Below, piece after piece: positions 1 through 12,300 of a stretch of 64,000 nucleotides of DNA (position 1 is its first letter; each line of letters starts with the position of its first letter). Source of the DNA: Allolobophora icterica (Eukaryota > Annelida > Clitellata > Crassiclitellata > Lumbricidae); the NCBI GenBank assembly GCA_963556255.1, contig OY744605.1, positions 67,926,110 to 67,990,109 of the forward strand. The letters are read 5' to 3'. The notes below the pieces were generated by a model. That model saw only the letters and a list, made by a program, of their open reading frames with translations, made no database searches and was not told the origin of the DNA. The translations under genes and the position numbers were made by a program.

Positions 1-674
1 AACAATTGTTTTACAGTATCAGCTGTTCCATGTTGTTCAGCATTCTACACAGGTTTTGCCATACTGTCAGTTCCACGCTACACCGATTCCAAGGTTTAAC
101 GGTACCATCAGTAATTCAGTAGTCAGTAGGATAACATCTGCAGGGCCTGTCCTCAGGTACGATACTTTATGGTAATTGCAAATCTTCAACTCTCACAACA
201 GACAACCAAGTTAAACCTGTCACCGGAAGCAGTTAACATATACAGCCCAAATCAACAACTCCATATTGGTTTGAACCAAAGATTATGTAAGAAGAAGGAA
301 AGATGGATTACTCAATCAGAAAGCAGGAAACTTGGTCAAAAGAGGACCATTGCAGGCTGGTCTCAACGTAGACTAGAAACCAGAGCAACCAACCATCACA
401 TTTAAAACACCAATCCAGGAGTGGCACCTATGTAAGCCAACAAATCACAGTCAACGTTATCTAGCTGACCCAGTTTGCATCCTAGGACTGGAAACCGCAG
501 CAACCATCTGCCAAATGTAAAGCTATCCAACCACGAAGTTGTAGACTTTATGCCAACCAATCACAGTCAACACAGACTTGGTGACCAAGTTTCCTACTAA
601 ATCGGCCAAATTCGCAAGAGTGCTCTATCTTTCTTTCTCCATAATCTTTGTTTAGTACAACTTGAGTCGATTGC

Positions 675-765
675 AGGCATCTTAATACGACGATGCGCCA
701 GGATTCGAACCCAACCACCACAGCAGAAGACCACAATGCTGTACACCTACAGAATAGTCCAAGCG
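675..765 (-). repeat. tRNA-like SINE head (relic)
   Basis: The minus strand carries a B-box-like GGGTTCGAATCC preceded by a tRNA-like D-arm/anticodon region. No complete cloverleaf can be drawn with confidence, so it is called a SINE relic and not a tRNA gene. Confidence 0.4.
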
Positions 766-1504
766 TTTGCACAATACGTCATCAAAATATGCAGTTCTGT
801 AATTGCTCTTGTTCTTAATTGCTAACAGTTTCTAATTCATTACGGTAAACTTCCCAATAACTGGGGGGGAGCAATTCCACCTTCCTCCTGCCATGCTCTC
901 TCCCCATTCCACACTTGCTCTTTGTGTCCTCTGTTCTTCACTTTTCCCTCCCAACTTACTGGAAAGAATAAGCTAAACCTTCCTCTCTCCTTCCACACTC
1001 CCTCCTCATCCAATGCTTGCTGTCTGTTTCCCACCATCACTTACATTCTCTTGTTTTATAATGCAATAAATAATTGTGTTGGCTCAAACCATGGCTAGCT
1101 GAATACCGGTAAACTTACCAGAGCCGTTGGCCTAAGCCAGTTGCCTTACAAAAGTTTACGATTACATATTAGACAGCTATGAAGGCCTTGCAAGTTGCTA
1201 CACAACGTCACAGGTACTGTCTTGTTTCGCTGCTTGGCCTTCCAAAGTCGCTACTTATTGCACTTTACTCAAATGGTCAGTCAACGAGTTGGTGTACAAC
1301 TGACAACAGTCTGGAAACACTCAGCAGACTGACAATTTTCTAACTCAATTTACAGTATCTCTCACTATACACACATATGCACATACATGTACAGGTGCAT
1401 CAAAATACATCTATGTGTACCACTGAATGATTTTCACGTGTTCACAAAACAGTTTGCACCACAACTCACAGATTCACATCTACAGGACTTTTGAAAGACT
1501 CGAG

Positions 1505-1675
1505 GAAAAGCAAGGTAAGTAAGGTAAAGCAAGGTAAGGGAAGTAAGGTCAAGCAAGGTAAGGTAAGGTATAGGTAAAACAAGGCATGGTAAAATAAGGT
1601 AATACTTGGTATGGTAAGCTATAGGAATGCAAGGTAATACACAGTAAGGTAAGGTATGGTTTGGTAAGGTAAAGG
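1505..1675. repeat. AAGGT/AAGCAAGGT simple repeat
   Basis: Degenerate 5-bp purine-rich repeat, about 170 bp. Confidence 0.8.
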
Positions 1676-1834
1676 CAGCGACACAAACAGAAGCAACCAA
1701 AAACCAGCAGACAAGTTCGTTACGGGTCACACAGCTCAGCAGTGAATTTTTCATTTCAAATAATGCCCTGATTTTGAAAGCTGCAGACATATGCTTGAAA
1801 TGCAGGCACTTTACCACCTGTGATGTTCAGCCCA

Positions 1835-1840
1835 TTTATT
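1835..1840 (-). terminator. candidate poly(A) signal of the NWD-like gene
   Basis: AATAAA on the minus strand (TTTATT on the plus strand), about 155 nt beyond the TGA of exon 9. It is the first canonical hexamer downstream. The cleavage site is inferred only. Confidence 0.55.
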
Positions 1841-1995
1841 AATATGAAAATAAATGTAGCTGACCAGTGCAATGTGTAAAACCTCAAATGCACAAAATTA
1901 ACACATATCTGAAATCACCACACCCAGGTAAAGGGTACAATTTGATGAATTTTTGCAGGGAACGACCATGTTTTCAATTTGCCGGACAAACCACA

Positions 1996-4900
1996 TCAAA
2001 TACTCGGTGTCCGATCACGTAGGTTGCTGTCTGTGACGGATTTTATGCTTATCGGCGCTCGTGGTGGTTTCGACTTCTTGCGGTTGAGCTTTGGAAAGTT
2101 GGCACCGATATCCGTCATCAGCGCCATGAAGATGTTGCCTGAACCATGAAGCGCGGCACCCTGTCCATTCCGGTGGCGGTGGCGAAGGCGACCCGGCGTC
2201 GGTGATGCAGAACAAGCACTGAGGTTCTCGGCGCTCTTGTCAAGCTTCTTGCTCGAGCGCTTTGACAGGCTGAACATGTCCTGCACGCTCTTGCTGCGTT
2301 TCTGCCCGTACAGAGGACATGGAGACATCGCCGGACTGCCTGATATGGAGTTTCCAGGAATGGGGCTGTCTTCAGACGAATTCTGTCGATCTGGAGAGAA
2401 CGGGGAGGGTAGCACACCATCCGGCTCCATATCGAATGATCCGGCGTTTGTTGCCGTGAGTGGACTCTGTGTGATCGGACTTCCTGTGAGTGGACTCTGT
2501 TCGCGACTGTCGACCGATCCGTGCGTATGTGCTGAAGCACGACGGCCTTTGTCGAATGGAGTCGCGTCACTAGTTTTTGGTGACACGGTTTCTGCAGCTG
2601 ACTGGGTGCTGATTTTTGCATGTGGCGCCTTCGCTCGCTGGATCATTGTGTTTCGAATCGACTCGCTCGCCTTCAGCAGTTCACCGTCTTTAATGTTCAC
2701 TGCCCTCTGCTGATATATTAGGTCGAATGTCGAGACCATATCATCCGAACAGACCTCCGTGTCGAGCAGGAAGTGGAGTCGTTCTTCGGTTGAGTCCGGT
2801 CTGTATCCAGCCGAACTCTTTATCGGCATCAGTTTCATGTAAAGCATCCGTCCGTCCTCACGACCGAGTACCAGAATGTATCCAAAGTCCATCGTCTGCA
2901 GACTCATAGGTCGCTCGTGAGTGCTCGTGTGAGCAACGAGCACCCCGTCCTCGACCCGCTTCACCCTGACGGAGAACTCGTCCACCCAGATGACGTAAAG
3001 TCCATCGTAAGTAAACCGGACAAAGTGATATTCCTTGTCCTCTTCGTCGCTCAGTTCTGCTCGGAGTTTCCCCGTCGCCAAATCAAAAACCTGCAGTTTG
3101 GCATCGACTGCGAGTTGTCCGTCTTTTGAAAAATCCTTGATGCCATTGGATGACACGCTGTACAGAGGCGCCACGACCCTGTTTTCATGGAAATCAATGA
3201 CGTTCACTTCTGGCGATTGCAGACGACCATTAGAAGCTGGGCTGGCCAACTTTGTGGTGACAATGTGGCGATGCCGGACAGGAAGCACATGCAGCTGGTC
3301 GGCCATGCACGAAAGATACCGGATTGGCGCCATCTTGTGGAGGCAGTAGACGATCAGCGTCTGACCAGAGTCAATATACAGGAGGTACTTCCCATCAAGA
3401 CTGAATACTGGACACTCAGCCTGGTAGAAGCGCACGATCTCTTTGCCGTCACGTATGTTCCACATCTGGACCTCTTTGACGGGCAGGCTAGCGGAACACG
3501 TACAGATGAAGTCCCAGAAGATGCTGATGAGAATAGACTGGCAGTTGGGCTTGTCAATGATGCACATCACCTTGTTTGTTTTGATGTTAATAACAAGCAC
3601 GTAAGTCTCGCGTGTGTGAAGCAGCAAGGCTATGTACTGTGCGTCTGCCGACACCTCCATCTGCAACAGCTTTCCGTACCGGTTGAACGGAAGAAATGGC
3701 TCGCAGTTTCCCGTTCCAACATTCCACATGTCGATGCCAAAGCTGTCCAAGTACTGGTAGCCCTTTGTGCTCGACAGGCTATAACCGCTTTTCACAAATG
3801 CAGTCCGGACACCGGGGGCACAATAAACCGTGTCAACTGGGCACTCGTAGACCCTGACGTCTATTGCATCCTTGACCCTGATCTTATTCAGGTCCCAAAC
3901 TTTGATGGCTGTGTGAATAGTCGAAGCAGTTGCGACAAGGTTCACCACTTGCGAGACTGCAAACGGAAACCCGGAAACGCTGTGCAGGTTTATCGTTGAG
4001 AGGAATTCGAGCGAGTCGGTTTCCCAGATATGAAGGAAGCGATCCTCACCAACAATGATGTATTTGCCGTTCCAAGTGAAAGTTGCACCGAAAAAGTATG
4101 TTTTGTTCGACGCACCAATGGGTTTCGTGTTGATAACCTTGGCCTCATTCTTCAACATGTTCAGAAGAATCAGGTTGCTGCGTTTGATATTCAGCAAAAC
4201 AATGTTTTTGTCCTTTGGGAAAATCGCAATCTCTGAAAGCTCTCGGCCATGTTGAGGTCCTTCAAGAAACCGAACACTAGGCAGAGCGACCCGGTAGTTG
4301 AATAAATAACTTACTTCACCAAACGTCCTACTGTTTCTATCAACGTCGAAAACTTTAAACAAACAGTCGTCATAGTAGCCAACATACACCCGCTTGCTGT
4401 CGTCTGTCGGAACAAACATGCTCGGCAGGTTTTCGGCGGGAAACGTTGCGAGTAAGATCCCGGTTTCAAACTCGAACAGTTTTGTCGCCAGCTCCTCACC
4501 GATAAGGATGTACTTTTGGTCAGGCGTGATGCCGCAGGCGACATACCGTTTCGTACAGACGAAATCGTCAAGTGACCGTACCTGGCGTCCAATTCGAACA
4601 TCGATGATATTCTTCTGCCGACAAAGGAGATTTCCGACTATGAATCCGCGACGCTGTGTTGGCAGCCGCCTTCCGACAGTATACAGGAGCTGGGTTGTCT
4701 TGAGATCATAGATGAAGACTGGGCTGTGAATCGCATCGCTGTCCACAATGAGATACTTAAAGTCGCCAGATACGTGGAGCTTCGTGTTTGGCCCCAGTGT
4801 GACGTCACTCACTGTGATGTTGCGGGTGCATTCCCCAGACATGAGATCCCAGAATGCTATCATGCCGTCTTTTGATATCGAGATGAGTTCTTGCGGCGTG

Positions 4901-6297
4901 AAGATAATGTCAAGGACAATCTGCGCATGGTCCTCAAGCTCAAACAGCAGCATTGCGCGTGGCGAATCGAAACACTGAAACAGCGGCAGAAGGGCCGAGT
5001 GGTGGACGGACTTCTTGTCACACTGTTGTAGCAAAGGTTTCATTCCAAGTGTGTCGTAGTACACGAGCAGCCGACCAATCAAGTCAAAACCGAGTGTCGC
5101 CGGGTTCTGGTTTACATAAGAACCACCAAGCCGGAGTGCACTGAAGACCATCAGGACTTCACTGTCGGTTAACCCCGACTCAGAGTCAATGGCCAATCGG
5201 AAATCAGAGAGGACGTCATGAAGGGTCATGGCACTCAGTTTGGCATGTAGCCAGTTGTAGTTGAGCAGGACCTCTTTCTTGAGGTCATTGAACTGGTGGC
5301 TTTCCACCAGGTGGTATGGCATCTCGCTCAGCTTCCGCAGGTTATAGTTGATCTTCTCCGGGTCTTCGGAGTCTGGTCCAAAGATGAGAGGCTGGAGTGG
5401 AACCTTGCGGTCAGCCTCATCTCTCGACCGGCGTTTTGTGCTCATCAGTTGGAGGTGCTTTGATGAATAATTGAATGGTTTGCAGTTCCCACCGCCCCAC
5501 GTCCCAAGGAAGTAATGAGCTAGTAGGCCGTGAATGTAAAACTTGTGCGCCGTGTTGCTCAGGTACCTCTCACGAGCAACAAAGATGAACTGGCGATGGT
5601 ACCAGTAGAAGACTATGGTTCCGTTGGCCTCGCGTTGCATGATGTAGCTCGAGAGTTCATCGTGCAAGCGGGGAAGCAGCAGCGGAGGTATTCGTCGAAT
5701 CGGAGGTAACCAGTGTTGAAAGACGTCATTGAGGACAATGTCATCCAAGGACAGCACATCCTCTAGTTCCATATCGCTCAGTCCATTCTTCGACGCAGTT
5801 AGGTAGGACAGTGCATGTGTGACAAATATCTTGCCCTGGTACTTCTCAACCTTCTCAAAAAGCTTATTGATGATGCCTTTGACTGTGTATTCTAGTCGTG
5901 ACTGGCAATAGCTAAGCGACGTGTACGAACTCCAGTGGCAGACTTCTTCGAAGACGAGTCGCGTATAGAATGGAAGGCTGCACTTGAGCAGCTTATTGTT
6001 CACAGTCTCGAACTGGGCTGGAGTGAGGTCACGATTTGCCCCAGCCAGCCACTCCCTCACCAGGTTGAAGCTCAGCTGCTGACCGAGTGGAAGAACCTCA
6101 ACATAGTTGTCCTCGTTAGGGTAGAGCGTCTTCAGTGTCTCGAGAATATCGTGTTCATATGGAAGCGTGGAAAGGACCAGATGGACGTGTGGAGGAAGGG
6201 ACCTTGGAAGCCATGCAAGGTTGTGAGCTTTGTGAGCAGAAGCCAGTTGATCGAGGGAATCCAGAAAAATCACCAGAGGCCGTTCCTCGGTTGCAGT
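1996..6297 (-). CDS. NWD1/NWD2: NWD-like gene, terminal exon 9 (Walker B, WD repeats, Ser/Pro tail)
   Basis: A 4302-nt uninterrupted coding exon (residues 496-1928, stop TGA at 1998-1996). The acceptor is TTTCTTGCAG. It opens with [18 protein letters not shown] (Walker B), continues through NACHT/winged-helix-like sequence ([49 protein letters not shown]) and then WD-type repeats. Good repeat ends are [43 protein letters not shown] and [11 protein letters not shown]. The last ~210 residues are rich in SP/SPLT motifs and basic clusters ([14 protein letters not shown]), are probably disordered, and contain many proline-directed phosphorylation-type sites. The tail is longer than in human NWD1 or NWD2. 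Several antisense ORFs over this exon are shadows. Confidence 0.95.
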   Translation of the reverse strand, partial: TATEERPLVIFLDSLDQLASAHKAHNLAWLPRSLPPHVHLVLSTLPYEHDILETLKTLYPNEDNYVEVLPLGQQLSFNLVREWLAGANRDLTPAQFETVNNKLLKCSLPFYTRLVFEEVCHWSSYTSLSYCQSRLEYTVKGIINKLFEKVEKYQGKIFVTHALSYLTASKNGLSDMELEDVLSLDDIVLNDVFQHWLPPIRRIPPLLLPRLHDELSSYIMQREANGTIVFYWYHRQFIFVARERYLSNTAHKFYIHGLLAHYFLGTWGGGNCKPFNYSSKHLQLMSTKRRSRDEADRKVPLQPLIFGPDSEDPEKINYNLRKLSEMPYHLVESHQFNDLKKEVLLNYNWLHAKLSAMTLHDVLSDFRLAIDSESGLTDSEVLMVFSALRLGGSYVNQNPATLGFDLIGRLLVYYDTLGMKPLLQQCDKKSVHHSALLPLFQCFDSPRAMLLFELEDHAQIVLDIIFTPQELISISKDGMIAFWDLMSGECTRNITVSDVTLGPNTKLHVSGDFKYLIVDSDAIHSPVFIYDLKTTQLLYTVGRRLPTQRRGFIVGNLLCRQKNIIDVRIGRQVRSLDDFVCTKRYVACGITPDQKYILIGEELATKLFEFETGILLATFPAENLPSMFVPTDDSKRVYVGYYDDCLFKVFDVDRNSRTFGEVSYLFNYRVALPSVRFLEGPQHGRELSEIAIFPKDKNIVLLNIKRSNLILLNMLKNEAKVINTKPIGASNKTYFFGATFTWNGKYIIVGEDRFLHIWETDSLEFLSTINLHSVSGFPFAVSQVVNLVATASTIHTAIKVWDLNKIRVKDAIDVRVYECPVDTVYCAPGVRTAFVKSGYSLSSTKGYQYLDSFGIDMWNVGTGNCEPFLPFNRYGKLLQMEVSADAQYIALLLHTRETYVLVINIKTNKVMCIIDKPNCQSILISIFWDFICTCSASLPVKEVQMWNIRDGKEIVRFYQAECPVFSLDGKYLLYIDSGQTLIVYCLHKMAPIRYLSCMADQLHVLPVRHRHIVTTKLASPASNGRLQSPEVNVIDFHENRVVAPLYSVSSNGIKDFSKDGQLAVDAKLQVFDLATGKLRAELSDEEDKEYHFVRFTYDGLYVIWVDEFSVRVKRVEDGVLVAHTSTHERPMSLQTMDFGYILVLGREDGRMLYMKLMPIKSSAGYRPDSTEERLHFLLDTEVCSDDMVSTFDLIYQQRAVNIKDGELLKASESIRNTMIQRAKAPHAKISTQSAAETVSPKTSDATPFDKGRRASAHTHGSVDSREQSPLTGSPITQSPLTATNAGSFDMEPDGVLPSPFSPDRQNSSEDSPIPGNSISGSPAMSPCPLYGQKRSKSVQDMFSLSKRSSKKLDKSAENLSACSASPTPGRLRHRHRNGQGAALHGSGNIFMALMTDIGANFPKLNRKKSKPPRAPISIKSVTDSNLRDRTPSI

Positions 6298-9287
6298 CTG
6301 CAAGAAAGACACAGTAGGCAATGTTAATGGTATGCAATTATGCGACAGTGTTCAAGCATGTCTCTACACATGTTTCTATTGTGGGTCCCACTTGCCTAAG
6401 GTACCGGTACTCTTTTTGCAGAACTACAAGTTAATTGGCTTAACAATGATTACAAGATAATAAATCAACATTAAACAAACAATGCCGAATAGCCGGATTC
6501 CACTGTTCATATAAATACAGTAAAATACAATGCAATGCCATAAAGTACAGTGCAAGGCAATACAATACAAAACCATGCAGTTACAATACAAAACAATGCA
6601 ATTACAATACAAAACAATGCAATTACATACAAAACAATGCAATTACAATACAAAACCATTAAGTTACAATACAAAACAGTGCAATTACAATACAAAACAA
6701 TGCAATTACAATACAAAACAATGCATTACAATACAAAACCATGCAGTTACAATACAAAACAATGCAATTACAATACAAAACAAAACAATGCAATATCATA
6801 TAATCGAGTCCAGAGACAACTGATGACAACATCCCACCTTGAGAATGTTATGAAAGTAGGCAACGATTCCGGGATAGTCGCCAGGGATAGCAAAGGTGTC
6901 GCCACCAATCAGTGACGTTATGTGCCAGCAGAAGTTGCCGAGAACGAGACGAATGCTGCACGAGTGAGACGTTGTCCCTGTAAATTAAGAAAACCTAACT
7001 AATTATTTAAAATCTAATTAAAAATCAAAACAAACAGATAGGAATTTAAAAGAAAACTAATTAAACAATTATGGAAACATTCCAAGCAACAAAATCTAAT
7101 ATCTATAGAGTAGAATTACAGATACAGAATAGTTATTCTAGCACACTGAGCTATCACATGCATTGGACGTTGTCTTGGAACAAAACCGCAATAAACTGTT
7201 TCATGCAAGTCCACACAACACAGATTCTATGCTTATATTAAACTGAACATTAGTTACACATGTATGCAGTGTTTAATATGCTCTTGCTTTCTTACACAAA
7301 TACCGACATACATACCCAGATGCAAAAAACATTCTTTCAAACAACTGACAAAAATAACTGCTAAATAGCTAGTTCATCTTACCTAATGGATTTCAAAAAT
7401 AAAAATTATGGCTATGGTTAACTGGACTATTCCAATGTGTTATGGTTGTAGACCGTAATTTCGTTTTATACCTGATATCGATCTATGATATCATTATGAC
7501 AACGACACTGCAGTAATCACTGGACTGGAGTAGATTCGAAGAAACTGAAGTCTAGTGAAATATGACAAGTAGAAGTCACTGGAACTGACATGACAAAAGA
7601 GTCTTACCGAGAAATCGCACAACAATAGCCGGGCAACAGTATGTGAGCCACTGCTTCATAAGACTTGCAGACTTGGCAATCACCGACGTCTTGCCACTCC
7701 CAGACAGCCCAAAAAGGACCAGCGGCTGGGTGGCTGGTTCCGAAAGGTAGATCCGGATCCTCTGCAGTATGTCCTCGCGTCCCTTGAAGACGGCGCTTCG
7801 GGTGCGGCACATTGTGAGGTGCTGCAGGATCTCGACGGCCTGCGTGTTGCGTGAGATGTTGCGGACGTTTGACATGGAATTCACGATGAGGCGCTGCATC
7901 CTTTGTTCGAACTCATAACAGAACCGTTCGAGGTATTTGGGATTCTCTGTCGGATTACTGTTGAATGGGTCATTCCACGTCACCTAAATATCAACATACA
8001 TGTATTTCACAATTTTATACCACTGCATAACTTTTGCCAACATTGTCCTTTTTACTGTTTTGTAAGAAATATTGTTGTAAAATGTGGGCGTTCATCTCGC
8101 ACTAATGACAACTTACTTACACCCATATTGCATTTTTTATTACACTGGCTGCCCATCAAAGAATCTGGAAAAAATTTCTTTATACCAGCTGATCTATCTC
8201 TTCTCTTTGCTCACCCCTTATACCAGCAGACCTGAGGAACACAAACTCGACTGCTGCACTGAATCAATGTGCCTCGAGCTAGCAAACTTTTGGGCTCTTG
8301 GTTATACTTAGAGGCCGTTTCAGAGCATTGGAATTTACCACTCAGTTATGTGTGCTCTCTGAGTTCTGTATTGTCACACAAGTTTAAACTTAAAACTCAG
8401 CTCTTTTGACTTTCCAGTTACTGTAGCCTGACTTCTGGTTTCCCAGATCCATCAGATCTGACCAGGCTTCCCAACTGACTGCTTATTTTAACTACAGTTT
8501 CACTTGAAACTATTACTGACTGAAGCCTTTTTTATGATAATGGCCCCACAGAAGAAATAAAATTAGACCACATTAGACCTCGAAATGTTGGAGGTTGCGC
8601 CGGTCCTTGAGCACCGAGAGGATCTTGTCCTTGAGCAGAAGGTTCAACATCTGCTGGGCATCCTTGTCAACACTCGTCGTGCCCGGCACAAGATCGCTGA
8701 ACTTTTGCGCACGCTTGAGTTGTAGGTGGTCCTCAAGGTTCGTGATGTGACGTGTTATGCAGAAGCTTGTACTGTCTGGATTCGGAGCCTGAAGCATTCC
8801 TTTCTCTATCTCGTACTCGGTAACTGAGATTTAAAAAATTGAAAACGAATGGTAAATAAATAAATCATACAACAGTTTAATGTCACAATTAATATTACAC
8901 ATCTGGGACTTGGAGTCTCCCAGTTTACAGTTTTTCAGTTATACACATCACTACATTGATGCACATAATTATGGTCTTCTTTAACAAAACAGATCATATA
9001 AGAGCAACATCACCACCTTGCCAGAAACTTGCTCTCGATACTTCACTATAACACAAATCATATATACCATGGCTGGGCACACAAACCTCAATATTAGTTC
9101 ACCAATAGAAAATAAACTCATTATAAAATGACCTTGTTATAAGGTGGTTTTTAATATGGTTCCCAAAGATAGCACTATAACTAGTTTCTGGTGCAATAAT
9201 ATAATAATGATAATAATGATAATAATGATAATAATAATAATGATAACAACAACAACAAATAACAACAAAAATAATAAAAAAAGAATG

Positions 9288-9372
<85 letters not shown>

Positions 9373-12300
9373 GAACACAATAACAATAATAATAAAAACT
9401 TATCCAGGCCATTTTTAACCAATTTCTAATTTGAGGGATTAGACTTGTCTCGAATAAAAAAATTATAACAATACTAAAACATTTAGACAGTTGCTGTAAC
9501 ACAACAAGGACTAGGAAGAGCGCTGAGGCCAAACAAAAGGGCGCTTTGACATCACAGGAAAACTGAATTTGAATTTTCTAGGTGTCACTCAAAGATGCTG
9601 CACACTAAAGGTCACTAAAGGTGTAAGTGGTGCAATAGAAGTGCTGATGTAAATGTAGACGTATAGTAAACCTGAGGCAAAGAACAGGTCCTTGTCTCTT
9701 TGTGTCAGTCGTCCTTGCTCGAGGCAAAGAAGGACTCCCAAGCGAAGGGTGTGAAGCAGTTGCAGAAAGACTTTCTCCCACTCGCGCTGTGCAGACTCCT
9801 GCAACTCCGGATTATCCTGAAAGGAAAGAAGCAAGCTGTTCAAAGCAAGATTCATTGCACCAGAAGTCAGGACAATCCTTGGGTCAGCCGTCCTTGTCCC
9901 TTCACTTCCTTAACTAAACTTAAAACTCACCTGTTTCATCTTGTTTACCCTTCTTAGCTTGACTTCTGGTTTCTCAGACTCTGATATGGAATTTCTAAAG
10001 GATCATAAGTTTGAATGTTATTTCACTTGAAGTGACCATCGATTGAGACTTCATGCAGTGCAGCACCACAAAAGTCATTATGTAAATCAGGCTAGGTATA
10101 GATTAGATTCGATTCACAAGGATTCCCTATGATTACTTGCAGCCAAACAGAAGTATCGGGCCAGTGTAACAAGAACATGAGAAGGACTAGACAAAAAACA
10201 GTCTAGAACAAGATTTCCTCGAAAACAGGAATCACAATCAGATATAATCAACGCAGAATAAAAAAGTGCAGACAACGAGAACCACGGTTGCAGATAAAGG
10301 TCGCAGAACAAGAATTCCTGGAAAGTAGAAATCACATGTAAGATGGTAGAACAAGAATTCGCAATAAAAAAACACAGTTCCATGTCAAGTAATCACAGAG
10401 AAAGAATTCCCAGAAGCCAAGAATCAGCATCACATCTAAGACTAACAAAGATGAATTCCTCGAAAGCGACAATTGCAACCACCTGTCAGAACAGTCAACA
10501 AGAATTCCTCGAATACGGAATACCTTGTTGTTGAAGTTTTCGATAATCGAGCTGATTGGCTGGAGCGTGTAGACACTTGGTATGACGTTCGTGTCTTTTT
10601 TAAACCAGGTCAGTAGCAACGTGACGTCTTTTCCGTTGCGCAGCAATGATTCCCGCATCATTTCAAACTTCTGAGCATCAATTGTTGATGGGAAAGGACG
10701 GTAGCCATACTTCTGGCCAAGAAGTGCCTAAGGATAACAGACAAATACAAATTTAGTTATTTCCTTCTTTAATTTATAAGCACTTTCTGAGGTGCGAATG
10801 AAAAATGTTTGCTAGGGGTTAATATGGAGTCATTCAAAGTGTGAGTAAATTAGTGGGTTCCAACAAGTGATTTAAATTGTAGCAAGCTGGGTCGAAGGTC
10901 ACATCAAGAAACTGTGAGTGATATAACAGGCTCCAGCAACAAAACAGTATCTGATGAAAGCAACAGTTTGGTACAGCAATATGGAGTTAGTATACTATGT
11001 AGATGCGACAGAAGAAGGGCATTCACTATAATCATCTCTTTTACTGAAGTGCAATAGTCCAGTGGTTAATGAGTTGGCTTGTCAACCAAAAGGTCAGAGG
11101 TTCAAATCCCCACCAGGGCAATTTTTTACAGATTCTAGCTCCACCAGTGCCAAATAGCCAACGTAGCTATAATGAGTACACTGTCGGTGGTGCGATCAGA
11201 CGGCGAGGGAGAGGACTGGCCACAAGCCCTCATATGCTTAGGCTACAAAAAATATAGTTGCTAACATCTCATACACATCGCTGCCTCTCAGGCTAAGTTA
11301 AGGGACTCTTCTTCTTCTTCCCCTTCTTATTGATCCCCAGCTAGAATGATAAAATCTGTACAGCCGACAGGATGCCAGAGGCACATCCAGAATGGAGAAA
11401 AATCCCATTTAGTTAGGACCATCGAGTAACACGGTGGCAGAGAAATAGCTATCAATGCAGCAATGCCATAAGATAATACAATAACAATATTCGTGCTTAG
11501 TGACAAGCTCACTGACAAACCGCAGCAGGTTACATTGAAACATGATCTTCAAATGAATGAATCAACGAATGATGGTACTATTATCAAGATCTTAATTAAC
11601 ACACATCTTGGCAGCCTGTAAAGCCCCCACTCATTTCACTGCTGCCCCCTGGGGAGTGGAAGGCTGAGTCGACCTAGAGGGGGTTTATGGGTATCAAACC
11701 GCGACTTTCAAGACCTAATGCTCTTCAGGCCACAGAGTGTTACCATTCATTCATCCCAGTAGAGTATAACAACAAATCAAATTGAGTCAAAATAAACCAT
11801 TATTCACATCAAAATAACTACTGTATACATAATACATACTTTCAGTTCCATAATAGCCATAACCATTCGATAATTGTTCCCAGTACAACCGGTAGACGAC
11901 AAATTGATCAAAATAAATAATTACTGTCTGATATTCTGCGTTAACACTAGTTCAGGATTTTTGTCTTTCGTTTAGGGTACATTAAGACCCAGAAGTTACC
12001 ATGGTCCCGCTTATTAGGGTCGCCCATGTATCATACAATAAATGCAGAATGACAAATGATTGTCCTCTATTAGTCCAACTGGACTATGAAGCATAGCCCG
12101 AGCCAGAACAGAACAATAATGTAGCCTAAACGAAAGACAAAAATCCTGAACTAGTAAAGCAGAATATCAGACAGTAATTATTTATTTTGATCAATTAGGC
12201 ATACACGCACTGATTTTTAAAAATGCTGACAGTTTAGGCAAACTATGGATGTCGTGGGAAAGACTATTCCAAACAGATAACAATTTAAAAGGAAAATAAA

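Larger units (their letters stand above)
1..1834. other. Region downstream of the NWD-like gene
   Basis: No gene seen. It holds a tRNA-like SINE relic near 0.7 kb and an AAGGT-rich simple repeat at 1.5 kb. ORFs here lack domains. Confidence 0.5.

Noticed and set aside
2015..5144. Many ORFs on both strands over the NWD terminal exon
   Set aside because: They are shadows of the 1433-codon minus-strand reading frame and show no domain.
9099..9532. Poly-Tyr, poly-Ile and poly-Leu ORFs
   Set aside because: Translation of an AAT microsatellite.
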